Source: Kineococcus aurantiacus (GTDB lineage Bacteria; Actinomycetota; Actinomycetes; Actinomycetales; Kineococcaceae). From it: 64,000 nucleotides of DNA. A program made the position numbers and the translations under genes. Location: positions 1,922,001-1,986,000 of the forward strand of contig NZ_JACCBB010000001.1 in the NCBI RefSeq assembly GCF_013409345.1, written 5' to 3'. Below are positions 35,200-42,504 of this stretch, in pieces (the stretch's first letter is position 1; every line of letters begins with the position of its first letter). The notes beneath the pieces were generated by a model. That model did no database searches. It was not told the origin of the DNA and worked only from the letters and a program-made list of their open reading frames with translations.

Positions 35200-35523
35200 T
35201 CAGCCGCCCGAGAACGCGTCCTCGGCCTCGGCCGTCGCGTCGTCCTCGAGCAGCTCCACCGCGGCGTGGGCGCGGTTGAAGAAGTCGACGGAGACGAGGA
35301 CGGCCGCTTCGCGGTCGTCGCGGGTGATGACGAGCGGACGACGGACGATGCCGTCCACGACGGTGGCCAGGTCCACGGTGCTGAGGTCGGCGTGCGGGTA
35401 GATCGCCGTCGCGGGGTCCTCCCGCGCGTCCCGTCTGAACTCCTCAGCCCGTTCCCGGGCCTCCCACGCGGAGGGGCCGGACGGACGGGTCTGGGTCTGG
35501 ACCGAGTGCGGATCGAGCTCCAT
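35200..35523 (-). CDS. Phd/YefM-type antitoxin-like protein (orphan)
   Basis: 107 residues. The N-terminal 45 residues are charged and possibly disordered. The C-terminal part (VDLATVVDGIVRRPLVITRDDREAAVLVSVDFFNRAHAAVELLEDD) has the core of the prevent-host-death fold: a dimer strand (PLVITRDDREAAVLVS) followed by a helix. Normally such proteins start with this fold and precede a toxin gene. Here the fold is at the C-terminus and no toxin gene is adjacent, so it may be a repurposed regulator. The -10-like TACCGT lies 6 nt before the ATG with no SD. Confidence 0.6.
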   Translation of the reverse strand: MELDPHSVQTQTRPSGPSAWEARERAEEFRRDAREDPATAIYPHADLSTVDLATVVDGIVRRPLVITRDDREAAVLVSVDFFNRAHAAVELLEDDATAEAEDAFSGG

Positions 35524-35529
35524 CCGTCC

Positions 35530-35535
35530 ACGGTA
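35530..35535 (-). promoter_or_regulatory. Possible -10 hexamer TACCGT for a leaderless transcript
   Basis: On the minus strand TACCGT ends 6 nt before the ATG of the Phd-type gene, with no Shine-Dalgarno. Confidence 0.4.
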
Positions 35536-35619
35536 GTGCGCGGCGCGCCGTTCGTCCCTCGGAGGTCACCCCGTCCCGGGCGCCAGGGGGGGCGGTGGGG
35601 CGGAGCGCCCAGCCACGGG

Positions 35620-35710
35620 AGTGCTTGATCACCGAAGTGCTCGATCAAGGTGATCAAGCACTCCCGTGATCAAGCACTCCCGTGATCAAGCACGGCGGTG
35701 ATCGAGCACG
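35620..35710. repeat. Intergenic 13-bp repeat cluster, locus 3 (six units)
   Basis: Units at 35620 (AGTGCTTGATCAC), 35636 (AGTGCTCGATCAA), 35650 and 35666 (GTGATCAAGCACT), 35682 (GTGATCAAGCACG) and 35698 (GTGATCGAGCACG). Same-strand units are spaced exactly 16 bp and the two orientations meet at 35648-35650. This is the largest of the five clusters. It occupies most of the 307-bp gap between divergent genes; the remainder shows no gene. Confidence 0.9.
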
Positions 35711-35817
35711 GCGGGAGCGGGTGCAGCGCCGGGGGACGCTCGCGGCGTCTCGTCAAGGGCGCGTCAGCCCGGCGTCAGGGCCTCGTCAGGGCCGTTCCCC
35801 CGGCGGCGCGGGGTGCC

Positions 35818-35823
35818 TAGCGT
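35818..35823 (+). promoter_or_regulatory. Possible -10 hexamer TAGCGT for a leaderless transcript
   Basis: TAGCGT ends 7 nt before the GTG start of the SAV_915-type gene, with no Shine-Dalgarno. Confidence 0.45.
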
Positions 35824-35830
35824 CCACGAC

Positions 35831-36196
35831 GTGTCCAGCACCGCACCCTCACCGGCCCGCCTGTTCGTCCCCGTCCACGCCGGCCCCCACGCCGCGGTCC
35901 TGCGGACGTTCACCGACCCCCTCGGGCACCGCACCGGGGTGGCGTTCACCTCGCGCGAAGCCCTGCGCGCCGTCCTGGGGGACGGGCACCCGCACCTGGA
36001 GATCGGCCGGCGCGCGCTGCGGGCGCTGCTGCGCGCCGCCGGCGTCGAGGAGCTGCGGGTCGACCCGCGCCTGGTCGCCGCGCCACCCGCCGACCGCGGC
36101 CCGGTGCCGCCGGGCCCGGCCGCGCGCCGGGCCCGGCCGCGCGTCGAGGGGTTCGCCGCGATCAGCGCCGGGCGCCCGGCACCAGGACGGCGCTGA
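35831..36196 (+). CDS. SAV_915 family protein (SseB-like)
   Basis: 121 residues. The sequence PARLFVPVHAGPHAAVLRTFTDPLGHRTGVAFTSREALRAVLGDG and the later VEELRVDPRLVA match the actinobacterial SAV_915 family, which is related to the SseB N-terminal domain. Its molecular role is unknown. The C-terminal 30 residues are Arg/Pro-rich. GTG 35831 is favoured by the TAGCGT hexamer 7 nt upstream; an in-frame GTG at 35813 is a less likely alternative. The last 35 bp overlap the convergent metalloprotease gene. Confidence 0.75.
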   Translation: MSSTAPSPARLFVPVHAGPHAAVLRTFTDPLGHRTGVAFTSREALRAVLGDGHPHLEIGRRALRALLRAAGVEELRVDPRLVAAPPADRGPVPPGPAARRARPRVEGFAAISAGRPAPGRR

Positions 36197-38375
36197 CCCT
36201 CTCCACACCCGTCCCGGCGCCGTTGCGCGCCCTGACGCCGAGGGTGTAGCCGCGGCCGTTGACCAGCCCCGACACCGTCACCCTCCCGGTCGTCGCCGGC
36301 ACGGTGCCCGACTGCACCGCGACACCGCCGGAGTAGATCGTCACCTGGTAGGAGGTGGCGGCGCCGCCGGTGGTGGCGGGCGTGAACGCCACCCACGCGG
36401 ACCGGTCGCCGACCCCGCTGCCGGTGATCGTCACCGCGCCGGGCGCGGCCAGCGCCGCGACGGTGAACGCCGCGGACGGCGCGGAGGTGGTCGTGCCGGA
36501 GGCGCCGGTGGCGGTGACGGTGAACGTGTAGCTGCCCGCCGGCAGCGCCGACGTCCGGACGCTCGCGCCGTCCGTCGTCCCCGACCAGACGACCCTCGTC
36601 CCGGCCAGGACGTCCACCCGGTACCGGGTGCCGGTCGCACCGGGCGCCCAGGACAGGGACGCGACGTTCCCGGCGACGGTCGCGCTCAGCCCGGTGGGCC
36701 GGGCGGGGGCGCCGGCGACGGTCACGGCGGCCGAGCGGGCCTCCCCGCTGGTGCCGGCCGCGTTCTTCGCCGTGACCCCGAACGTGTAGGACCGGCCGGT
36801 GGCCAGGCCCCTGACCGTCACCGGGGACGTCGCCGCCGTGACCGCCGCAGCGGTCTGCGCGACCCCGTCGAGGTAGGGGGTCACCACGTACCCGGTGGCC
36901 CCGCTCACCCCGGTGAAGGCCACGGTCGCGGTCCCGGCCGCCGTGGAGGTGGCGCTCACCCCGGACGGGGCGGCGAGGACGGTGCCGGTGGTGGCGCCCC
37001 CGACGGTGACCGCGACGGTGGCGTTCTCCCCCGCGGCCGACGCGACGGTGAACTTCAGCCGGCCCGAGGCGGTGGTGAAGGTGCCGCCGACGGGGACGAC
37101 CTGGTTCCAGTCGCTCGTGCTGCCCGTCGGGGTGGGGTCCAGGACGACGGAGGCGTTGTACGTCGACGTGGTGTCACGGCGCAGGACCCGCACACCCGCA
37201 GCGGGTCGGCGCCCGTCGGAGAACACGCGGACGTCGGTGCCGACGTTCGCGCGGTACTCCAGGTAGTAGACGTCGGACCCGTCCACCACCTTCGCGCCCT
37301 TGACGGCCGGGGTGGCCGTGGAACCGACGGCCTGGAGGGTGACGTTCGTCGAGGACGTCACCGTCCGCACCTGCCCCGGGAACAGCGCGGCCTGCTGGTC
37401 GCGGTGCACGACGTTCAGCGCGCCGGTGCCGATCCGGTCCTGCGGGTCGGAGAAACCCATGACGTCGAACACGTCGCCGTACCCGACGTACGTGCCGCCG
37501 GTGTGGCCCGGGTCGGGGGCAGCGGCCGTGCCGTAGCGGGCGTTGGCGTGGTCGTACCCCATGTTGTGCCCGAGCTCGTGGGCGATGACGGACTGGGAGA
37601 TGTCGGCGACGTACGCCGCGCCGCTGCTGGTCGCGTCGGCGCCGAGGGTCCCCTTGCCGTACGAGCAGCCGCCGGAGGTGTAGGCGGAGCGGGGGAACAC
37701 CGTCAGGACGTGCTCGGAGGCCGCGCCCGTGTACCCGGTGGCGTTCGCCGCGGCGCTCCAGATGGAGGTGAACTGCGCGCACGTGTACGGGGAGGTGGTC
37801 CAGTCGGCGACGGTGTCGACGACGAAGCTGACCTTCCCGTTCGTGACGGCCGACCAGTAGTCCGACGCCCTGGCGACGGCGGCGCGGACGTCGGCGGCGG
37901 AGTAGTCGCCGGGCTTCGTCCCGGCGGGCGCGACGAGAGCCACTTTGAGGTGCTGCACCCCGCCGGCGGCGGACGACGCGAGGGTGCGCGCGGACACCGA
38001 GAGGACCTGCTCGACCTGCACGGCGTCGGGCCGGGTCGCCGAGGCGGACACCCGCAGCGCCACCTTCGCCCCCACGGCCAGCCGCGCGGCGGCGTCGCCG
38101 GTCAGCGGCACGAAACCGGTGGCGGTCCGCAGCAGCGTCGTCGCCTCGCCCTCGTCGCCGTCCAGGCGCAGGACGGTGCCGGACACGTCCGCGGTGCGCC
38201 CCGGCGCGACGACGCGCTGGGGCGCTCCCACGGTCTCCGTCCCGGACGCCTCCGCGCCGACGACGGCCCGGTCCCGCGTCCCGCGCCCGTCCACCTGGGC
38301 CACCGCCGGGGCGGCCGAGGAGACGACCACCCCCGCCAGCACGCACGCCACCGCCATCGTCCGTCGCACCCGCAC
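36162..38375 (-). CDS. Secreted zinc metalloprotease with three fibronectin type III domains
   Basis: 737 residues. A signal peptide (TMAVACVLAGVVVSSAAPAVA) is followed by a prodomain-like region and a catalytic domain. That domain has the metzincin-type zinc motif VIAHELGHNMGYDHAN at about residue 268 and a Met-turn FDVMGFSD at about 305. Cysteines in SPYTCAQF and SGGCSYGKG may pair. After about residue 460 come three FnIII-like repeats (APSGVSATSTAAGTATVAFT, PARPTGLSATVAGNVASLSW, APGAVTITGSGV), which usually bind carbohydrate or space the catalytic domain from the cell. It probably degrades extracellular proteins. It is the first of a block of exported proteins. Confidence 0.85.
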   Translation of the reverse strand: MRVRRTMAVACVLAGVVVSSAAPAVAQVDGRGTRDRAVVGAEASGTETVGAPQRVVAPGRTADVSGTVLRLDGDEGEATTLLRTATGFVPLTGDAAARLAVGAKVALRVSASATRPDAVQVEQVLSVSARTLASSAAGGVQHLKVALVAPAGTKPGDYSAADVRAAVARASDYWSAVTNGKVSFVVDTVADWTTSPYTCAQFTSIWSAAANATGYTGAASEHVLTVFPRSAYTSGGCSYGKGTLGADATSSGAAYVADISQSVIAHELGHNMGYDHANARYGTAAAPDPGHTGGTYVGYGDVFDVMGFSDPQDRIGTGALNVVHRDQQAALFPGQVRTVTSSTNVTLQAVGSTATPAVKGAKVVDGSDVYYLEYRANVGTDVRVFSDGRRPAAGVRVLRRDTTSTYNASVVLDPTPTGSTSDWNQVVPVGGTFTTASGRLKFTVASAAGENATVAVTVGGATTGTVLAAPSGVSATSTAAGTATVAFTGVSGATGYVVTPYLDGVAQTAAAVTAATSPVTVRGLATGRSYTFGVTAKNAAGTSGEARSAAVTVAGAPARPTGLSATVAGNVASLSWAPGATGTRYRVDVLAGTRVVWSGTTDGASVRTSALPAGSYTFTVTATGASGTTTSAPSAAFTVAALAAPGAVTITGSGVGDRSAWVAFTPATTGGAATSYQVTIYSGGVAVQSGTVPATTGRVTVSGLVNGRGYTLGVRARNGAGTGVERVSAVLVPGARR

Positions 38376-38513
38376 GGCGCCTCACCCTCGTCGGGGGGCC
38401 GCTGCGCGGCCCCGTGGAGGAGGTGTCGGGCCGGTGGGGTGTGAGCGGGATCGGCTGAGCGGGCGACGGCGGGGCGGGTGACGCCCCGTCCGGAGGGTGC
38501 GAGGCGGCGGGGA

Positions 38514-40505
38514 TCAGGGCGTCGTGGCGAGCCAGATCTCCCCCACCGTCCCGGCCGGCCCGTCGGTGGGCTGCACGTACACGATCGCGCCAGGTTTGGC
38601 GGCGGCGTTGAACTGCTCCGGGGTGGCGAGAGCGCCGTCGACGTGGATCCGGCACCCCCACCCCAGCGACCACGTCTGCGGCGCCCCCGTGTCGACCGCG
38701 TGCCCGCGGAACGGGCTCGTCGTCCCGTCACCCGGGTCCACCGTCGGCAGCGTCCCGCCCTCGTAGACGCTGGTGAACGGCGCCGGCGCGTAGTTCGTGA
38801 TCCGGAGGTGGCGCACACCCCCGACGGTCCAGTCCTCCACGGCGTCGCCGACCGTCAGTTCGCTCGTGAACTGGGCCGGGGAGATCGACGTACCGGCGCG
38901 CTGGACGTCGTCGCCCGGACCGGGCAGCGGGTAGGTGTGGGCCGTGGTGCTGCCGTAGGTCCGGGCGGAGTACCCGGTGGCGTCGACCCCGACGACCGTC
39001 GCACTGATGGGGCCGTTGGTCAGCGCGACCGTCGTCCCCGTGACGCGCACCTGGTCGTAGTCGTTGAGGTCGGCCAGGAAACCGCTGCGGGTGCTGATCG
39101 CGCCGTCGACGAAGTACGTCCCGGCCACCGGCAGGTCGGCGTCGGCGAACGTCCGCAACCGCAGACCGGTACCGGGGTCGATGAGGGCGAAACCGCCCGC
39201 GAAGCGCTCGATCTGCCCGTCGGTCCAGTCCTCGGGCCGCGTCGTGAGCAACGTCCAGGTCACCGTCCCGGGACGGGGGATCTCCCACTCCGCGACGAGA
39301 CGGCTGCCGACGTGCGCCGCGGCGATCATCTCCGTGCGGGTCACCTCGCGCTCGTCGACGACGTAGGTGTGGTCGGGGTGCAGCTCCGCCTCGTGGGTCC
39401 CCACGAACAGCTTGCCGCCCGGCACGTCCACCGCGGTCACGGCCCGGGGCGCCGCGGGGCCGCCGTGGGCGAGCTCACGGGCGCGGACGGCGAGCGCCTG
39501 CGGGACGCTGCGCTCGTCGCCGAACACGGTGCCGCGGCTCATGACGTTGCTCGTCAGGTACTCCGTCGTCCCCGACCCCAGCGAGGCGGTGCCGTCGGTG
39601 AGCAGGATCGGGGCGCGGCGCAGCCCCGCCCACACCCCGGCACCGAGGGCGTCGACGGTGTACCCGTTGGCCAGGGCGACCTGCCCGCGCCACTCGTACA
39701 GGATGTACGGGGCCCACGCCCTCGCCAGCAGCGCCGCCGTCTGCGTGCGGTCCGCACCGCCGATGGTCTGGACCAGCGCCGACGGGACCAGGTCCGACAC
39801 CTCGTCGTGGACGTCCTGCGAGATGCCCCGACCGAGGAACACGACGTGCCGGGGTTGTCCCTCGGCGAGCGCGTCGGCCACCACGTCGGGGAGCCGGTCG
39901 GCGGCGGTGAGCAGGATCGGACGGCCGTTGAACGCGGCGGGACCGGCGGCCAGGGCATCGGCGGCGACCGTGCCGGTGGGAACGTCGCCGCGGGCGATGA
40001 ACACCGTCTCCGGGGCCGTCTCCCCGAAGCCGTAGATCTGGACCGCCGTGTCGTACCGGTCCTCACCGGCCACGATGCCCGCGACCCCGATGCCGGCGGC
40101 GTCGAGCTGGTCCAGCGCGGAGTCGCCCACCGAGTTCTCGTCACCGAGCACGACGACGTCCTCGACGCCCAGGGCGCGCAGCGCGGCGAGGGTGCTCGCC
40201 GGGACCGCGTCGCGGTCGGTCAGCAGGATCGGCGCCTTCTCCAGGCCCGCGAGGTAGGCGCCGGTCAGCGCGTCGACGTTGCGCCAGCCGTTCGCGAGGA
40301 TCGCCGTGGTCGTCCCGTCCGGGAACGCGTCGAGCGCGGTCCGGGCCGCGGTGTCGAACCGGTCGACCCCACCGATCCGGCGATCGGGCGCGTCGGGCTG
40401 GAACCCGGTGCTGGCCGCGGCGGGCAGCGCCGAACCGGCGGTCGCCAGGGACGTCAGGACGAACGCGGCGGCGAGGGCGCGCAACCGCGGGGACCGCGAG
40501 GGCAT
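38514..40505 (-). CDS. Secreted protein with cell wall binding repeat 2 domains
   Basis: 663 residues. A signal peptide (RLRALAAAFVLTSLATAGSALPAAAS) is followed by three cell-wall-binding-repeat-2 units (about 35-130, 130-230, 230-340). Each has a (I/V)xGxDRxxTA start and LLTxxDxLP or VVxLGDxxSV features: RIGGVDRFDTAART, APILLTDRDAVP, VVVLGDENSVGDS, EDRYDTAVQIYGF, ADRTQTAALLARA. The C-terminal 320 residues are unrecognised and beta-rich with many Asp, Thr and Tyr. CW_binding_2 triplets anchor Clostridium proteins to the wall polymer; in actinobacteria they mark exported surface proteins. AGGAG lies 9 nt before the ATG. Confidence 0.88.
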   Translation of the reverse strand: MPSRSPRLRALAAAFVLTSLATAGSALPAAASTGFQPDAPDRRIGGVDRFDTAARTALDAFPDGTTTAILANGWRNVDALTGAYLAGLEKAPILLTDRDAVPASTLAALRALGVEDVVVLGDENSVGDSALDQLDAAGIGVAGIVAGEDRYDTAVQIYGFGETAPETVFIARGDVPTGTVAADALAAGPAAFNGRPILLTAADRLPDVVADALAEGQPRHVVFLGRGISQDVHDEVSDLVPSALVQTIGGADRTQTAALLARAWAPYILYEWRGQVALANGYTVDALGAGVWAGLRRAPILLTDGTASLGSGTTEYLTSNVMSRGTVFGDERSVPQALAVRARELAHGGPAAPRAVTAVDVPGGKLFVGTHEAELHPDHTYVVDEREVTRTEMIAAAHVGSRLVAEWEIPRPGTVTWTLLTTRPEDWTDGQIERFAGGFALIDPGTGLRLRTFADADLPVAGTYFVDGAISTRSGFLADLNDYDQVRVTGTTVALTNGPISATVVGVDATGYSARTYGSTTAHTYPLPGPGDDVQRAGTSISPAQFTSELTVGDAVEDWTVGGVRHLRITNYAPAPFTSVYEGGTLPTVDPGDGTTSPFRGHAVDTGAPQTWSLGWGCRIHVDGALATPEQFNAAAKPGAIVYVQPTDGPAGTVGEIWLATTP

Positions 40506-40563
40506 GGGTGAGGTTCTCCTAGGACGCGGGGCGCGATGGCCTCCGCTGGTGGTTCGTCCTCCC

Positions 40564-40592
40564 ACTGTAAGGACGCGCCCGGTCGGTCGGAA
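40564..40592 (-). promoter_or_regulatory. Candidate promoter of the cell-wall-binding protein gene
   Basis: On the minus strand TTCCGA and TACAGT are 17 nt apart, about 60 nt upstream of the start codon. The shared 11-mer GAACGGGTGAA lies 17 bp further upstream, at an activator-like position. Confidence 0.4.
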
Positions 40593-40608
40593 GCTTTTCG
40601 GGAAGCCG

Positions 40609-40619
40609 TTCACCCGTTC
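40609..40619 (-). promoter_or_regulatory. Shared upstream motif GAACGGGTGAA, copy 2
   Basis: It is on the coding strand of the cell-wall-binding protein gene, 104 bp before its start. The flanking sequence extends the match with copy 1 to GAACGGGTGAAC. A second GTGAACG overlaps it on the 5' side. Confidence 0.4.
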
Positions 40620-40751
40620 ACGAGCCGGCGACGACGGCGCGTTAGTCACGCATCAGGATCCTGTCAGGGCGCCGTCGAGGACTGTTCCCGCGGAGGTGTG
40701 CACGCCTCACGTCTACAGCAGGCTCAGCACCACCACGTAGGACCCTCCCGG

Positions 40752-40757
40752 TACCGT
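40752..40757 (+). promoter_or_regulatory. Possible -10 hexamer TACCGT for a leaderless transcript
   Basis: TACCGT ends 9 nt before the ATG of the GT39-like gene, without a Shine-Dalgarno. Confidence 0.4.
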
Positions 40758-40766
40758 GACCGGGTC

Positions 40767-42116
40767 ATGACGCGAACCCGACGACTGCTCACCCTCCTCG
40801 TCGTCCTCGTCGGGGTGTTCGTGTTCTGCTGGCGCCTGGGCGTCGAGTCGTCTACCGGGGATGAGCTCGTGTACCGCGACGCCGGCGCCGCCTACGTGCA
40901 CGGCGACTTCCGCGCCAACCTCGAGCACCCTCCGCTGGCGAAGTTCCTCATCGGTCTCGGCCACCTGGTGTTCGGAGGTTCCCTCACGGCGGACCGGCTG
41001 CCGTCGGCCCTTTTGGGGATCGCAACCGGTGGTGTCCTGTTCTACGTCGCCCGCCGAGTCGCGGGGCCGTGGGCGGGGTTGGTCGCGATGACGCTCTGGT
41101 ACGTCCTGCCCCTGCACCCCGGCGTCGTCGAGGCGCACGTCGGCCGGCAGGCGACCCTGGAGATGCCGCTGCTGTTCTTCACCGCCTGCGCAGTGTGGGC
41201 GGCACAAGGCGTCGCGGCCCAGCCGGTGTGGTGGCGGTGGGCGGTCTTCGGCGCAGCCGTGGGGGCGGCCACGGCGACGAAGCTCACCGGAGCGGCCGTG
41301 GCGGTCGTCGTTCTCGTCGCGTGGGCCGTGCACCCCCGCAAGGTCGGTGGTGTTCTGCTGGCGGGTCTGACCGCCGTGGTGGTGTTCCTCGCGACGTACG
41401 CACCGTTCGGCGCGCAGGCCCCGCACGCGGTGTGGACGGTCGTGGACTGGCAGCTGGGCCACGCCGGCCGCGGCGCCGTCCAGCACGTCGCGGGGCAGAA
41501 CTACGCGTTCCCGCCGTGGTGGGCGGCGTGGTGGTTCCAGTCCCGCTACCTGGGGTGGGTGGCGCTGGTGGCGCTGTGGGTGAGCGCCACGCTCGGTGTC
41601 GCCCTCGTCCGGCGCGTGTCCACCGCGGTGGTCGCCGCCGCAGTCGTGGGTTTCACCGTCGCGGTCGTGGTGTCACCGTTGAAGCTGCCGCAGTACCACG
41701 ACGTCCTCGCCTCGCCGCTGGTGGCGCTCACTGCCGTCGGCCTGGTGCGGATCTCCTTCCGCGCCTGGCCGGTGGCGGCCGTCCTGGCGGTCCCGCTGCT
41801 CGTCGCGGCCGGCGCCCAGCTGGGGCAGGTGGCGAACACCCGGACCGCCGACTACGCCCTGCTCGCCCCCGAGCTGCGCGCTCTGCCCGCCGGTTCCGTG
41901 GTCGTGTCCTGGGCCGACACCGCCGCGCTGCAGCGCGGAGCACCCGACGTCCGGGTGATCGGACATGGCGCGGTGGATTGCGCCGCGACGCTCGTCGTCG
42001 ACCCGACCGTCGCCGACCGCATCCCCGGAGCTGACCTCGCAGGGTGGGTTCGGGAGTGCGATGGGAGCGTCGAGCGGTACGACCGACTGGAGGTCGTGCG
42101 GCCGGTCAGCCGGTGA
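40767..42116 (+). CDS. GT39-like polyprenyl-phosphate mannosyltransferase-type membrane glycosyltransferase
   Basis: 449 residues with about ten transmembrane helices. The first outside loop has STGDELVYRDAGAAYVHGDF and NLEHPPLAKFLIGLGH, the DE and EHPPL(A/G)K hallmarks of the dolichyl-phosphate-mannose-protein mannosyltransferase (GT39/PMT) family. GRQATLEMPLLFFTACAVWAA and ATATKLTGAAVAVVVL are also typical. The C-terminal 80 residues are soluble. It should transfer a sugar from a polyprenyl-phosphate carrier to an exported acceptor. The neighbouring secreted surface proteins are plausible acceptors. The start ATG 40767 has no SD and follows TACCGT. Confidence 0.82.
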   Translation: MTRTRRLLTLLVVLVGVFVFCWRLGVESSTGDELVYRDAGAAYVHGDFRANLEHPPLAKFLIGLGHLVFGGSLTADRLPSALLGIATGGVLFYVARRVAGPWAGLVAMTLWYVLPLHPGVVEAHVGRQATLEMPLLFFTACAVWAAQGVAAQPVWWRWAVFGAAVGAATATKLTGAAVAVVVLVAWAVHPRKVGGVLLAGLTAVVVFLATYAPFGAQAPHAVWTVVDWQLGHAGRGAVQHVAGQNYAFPPWWAAWWFQSRYLGWVALVALWVSATLGVALVRRVSTAVVAAAVVGFTVAVVVSPLKLPQYHDVLASPLVALTAVGLVRISFRAWPVAAVLAVPLLVAAGAQLGQVANTRTADYALLAPELRALPAGSVVVSWADTAALQRGAPDVRVIGHGAVDCAATLVVDPTVADRIPGADLAGWVRECDGSVERYDRLEVVRPVSR

Positions 42117-42149
42117 GGAACCCCGCACCGTCACGGGTGCGGGGTTCCT
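42116..42149. terminator. Bidirectional hairpin terminator between the GT39-like gene and tiny gene B
   Basis: AGGAACCCCGCAC and GTGCGGGGTTCCT form a 13-bp perfect stem with an 8-nt loop. It starts at the stop codon of the GT39-like gene and ends 8 bp from the stop codon of the convergent tiny gene. Confidence 0.75.
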
Positions 42150-42157
42150 GCGGTGCT

Positions 42158-42259
42158 TCAGATGCGGTAGCCGGCGTGAGCTGCTTCCACCCCCAGGACG
42201 ACGAGGGAGGAGGACAGGACGGTGACGGCGGCGAGGCGGATGCGGTTCTTGAGGCTCAC
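42158..42259 (-). CDS. Tiny signal-peptide-only protein B (33 aa), paralogue of the next gene
   Basis: A 33-codon gene. It has a basic N-terminus (VSLKNRIRLA), a hydrophobic core (AVTVLSSSLVVLGV) and the C-terminus EAAHAGYRI. AGGAGA stands 6 nt before the GTG. AHA is a textbook signal peptidase I site (Ala at -3 and -1); cleavage would release GYRI. The product aligns with tiny protein A over its whole length: KNRIR, a Ser-rich hydrophobic core, then EAAHAGxRI. It is encoded 26 bp downstream of A. Both lie beside membrane glycosyltransferases and surface proteins. It could be a secreted peptide signal precursor or a small membrane protein. The function is unknown. Confidence 0.7.
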   Translation of the reverse strand: MSLKNRIRLAAVTVLSSSLVVLGVEAAHAGYRI

Positions 42260-42285
42260 GGCGATCTCCTGGGTGGTGGGTGGGG

Positions 42286-42384
42286 TCAGTTGATGCGGAG
42301 GCCGGCGTGCGCGGCCTCGATGCCGATCAGGACGAACGACGACGACAGTGCGCCGACCAGGGCGATGCGGATGCGGTTCTTCAC
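42286..42384 (-). CDS. Tiny signal-peptide-only protein A (32 aa)
   Basis: A 32-codon gene: N-terminus VKNRIRIALV, core GALSSSFVLIGI, C-terminus EAAHAGLRIN. GGGAGG lies 6 nt before the GTG, an excellent ribosome binding site. A candidate promoter (TGAACG, 17 nt, TAGCGT) lies just upstream, so the gene has its own complete expression signals. Signal peptidase I cleavage after AHA would leave GLRIN. The neighbouring paralogue B shares the same layout but has quite different synonymous codons, which shows selection on the peptide rather than recent DNA duplication. Some genomes encode peptide pheromones in the tails of signal peptides; that comparison is inference. Confidence 0.72.
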   Translation of the reverse strand: MKNRIRIALVGALSSSFVLIGIEAAHAGLRIN

Positions 42385-42422
42385 GTGGTTCCTCCCGTCG
42401 GTGGGTGGTGCGTGCACCGCAA

Positions 42423-42451
42423 ACGCTAGGACGACACTGCGTGATCGTTCA
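42423..42451 (-). promoter_or_regulatory. Candidate promoter of the tiny peptide genes
   Basis: On the minus strand TGAACG and TAGCGT are separated by exactly 17 nt. This predicts a transcript start near 42416 and a leader of about 32 nt holding the GGGAGG site of tiny gene A. The -35 region overlaps a CGTTC-AGCC-GAACG inverted repeat (42446-42459). Confidence 0.5.
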
Positions 42452-42454
42452 GCC

Positions 42455-42465
42455 GAACGGGTGAA
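42455..42465 (+). promoter_or_regulatory. Shared upstream motif GAACGGGTGAA, copy 3
   Basis: It lies directly upstream of the -35 element of the tiny gene promoter and shares GAACG with the inverted repeat there. Its orientation relative to the gene is reversed compared with copies 1 and 2. Confidence 0.4.
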
Positions 42466-42504
42466 GAGGCTCAGATCGGTTGCCGAACCATCAAGAGGCG
42501 CCGA

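Noticed and set aside
35200-35523. Toxin-antitoxin operon
   Set aside because: Only the Phd-like half is present; the flanking genes are an oxidoreductase and a SAV_915-type gene, neither resembling a toxin.
30855-35657. A minus-strand open frame of about 1600 codons across the EAL-DICT-LOV-GGDEF, DUF1304 and oxidoreductase genes
   Set aside because: It runs antisense to several genes with clear family motifs, and its translation is low-complexity Arg/Gly/Pro/Ala/Gln typical of high-GC shadow frames.
35620-35710. CRISPR array
   Set aside because: The units are 13 bp with only 3-bp gaps and they reverse orientation midway. There are no spacers of CRISPR length and no cas genes.
40696-40740. 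A 14-codon upstream leader peptide before the GT39-like gene (VCTPHVYSRLSTTT)
   Set aside because: GGAG directly abuts the GTG, leaving no proper spacing, and the following gene appears to have its own -10 hexamer.
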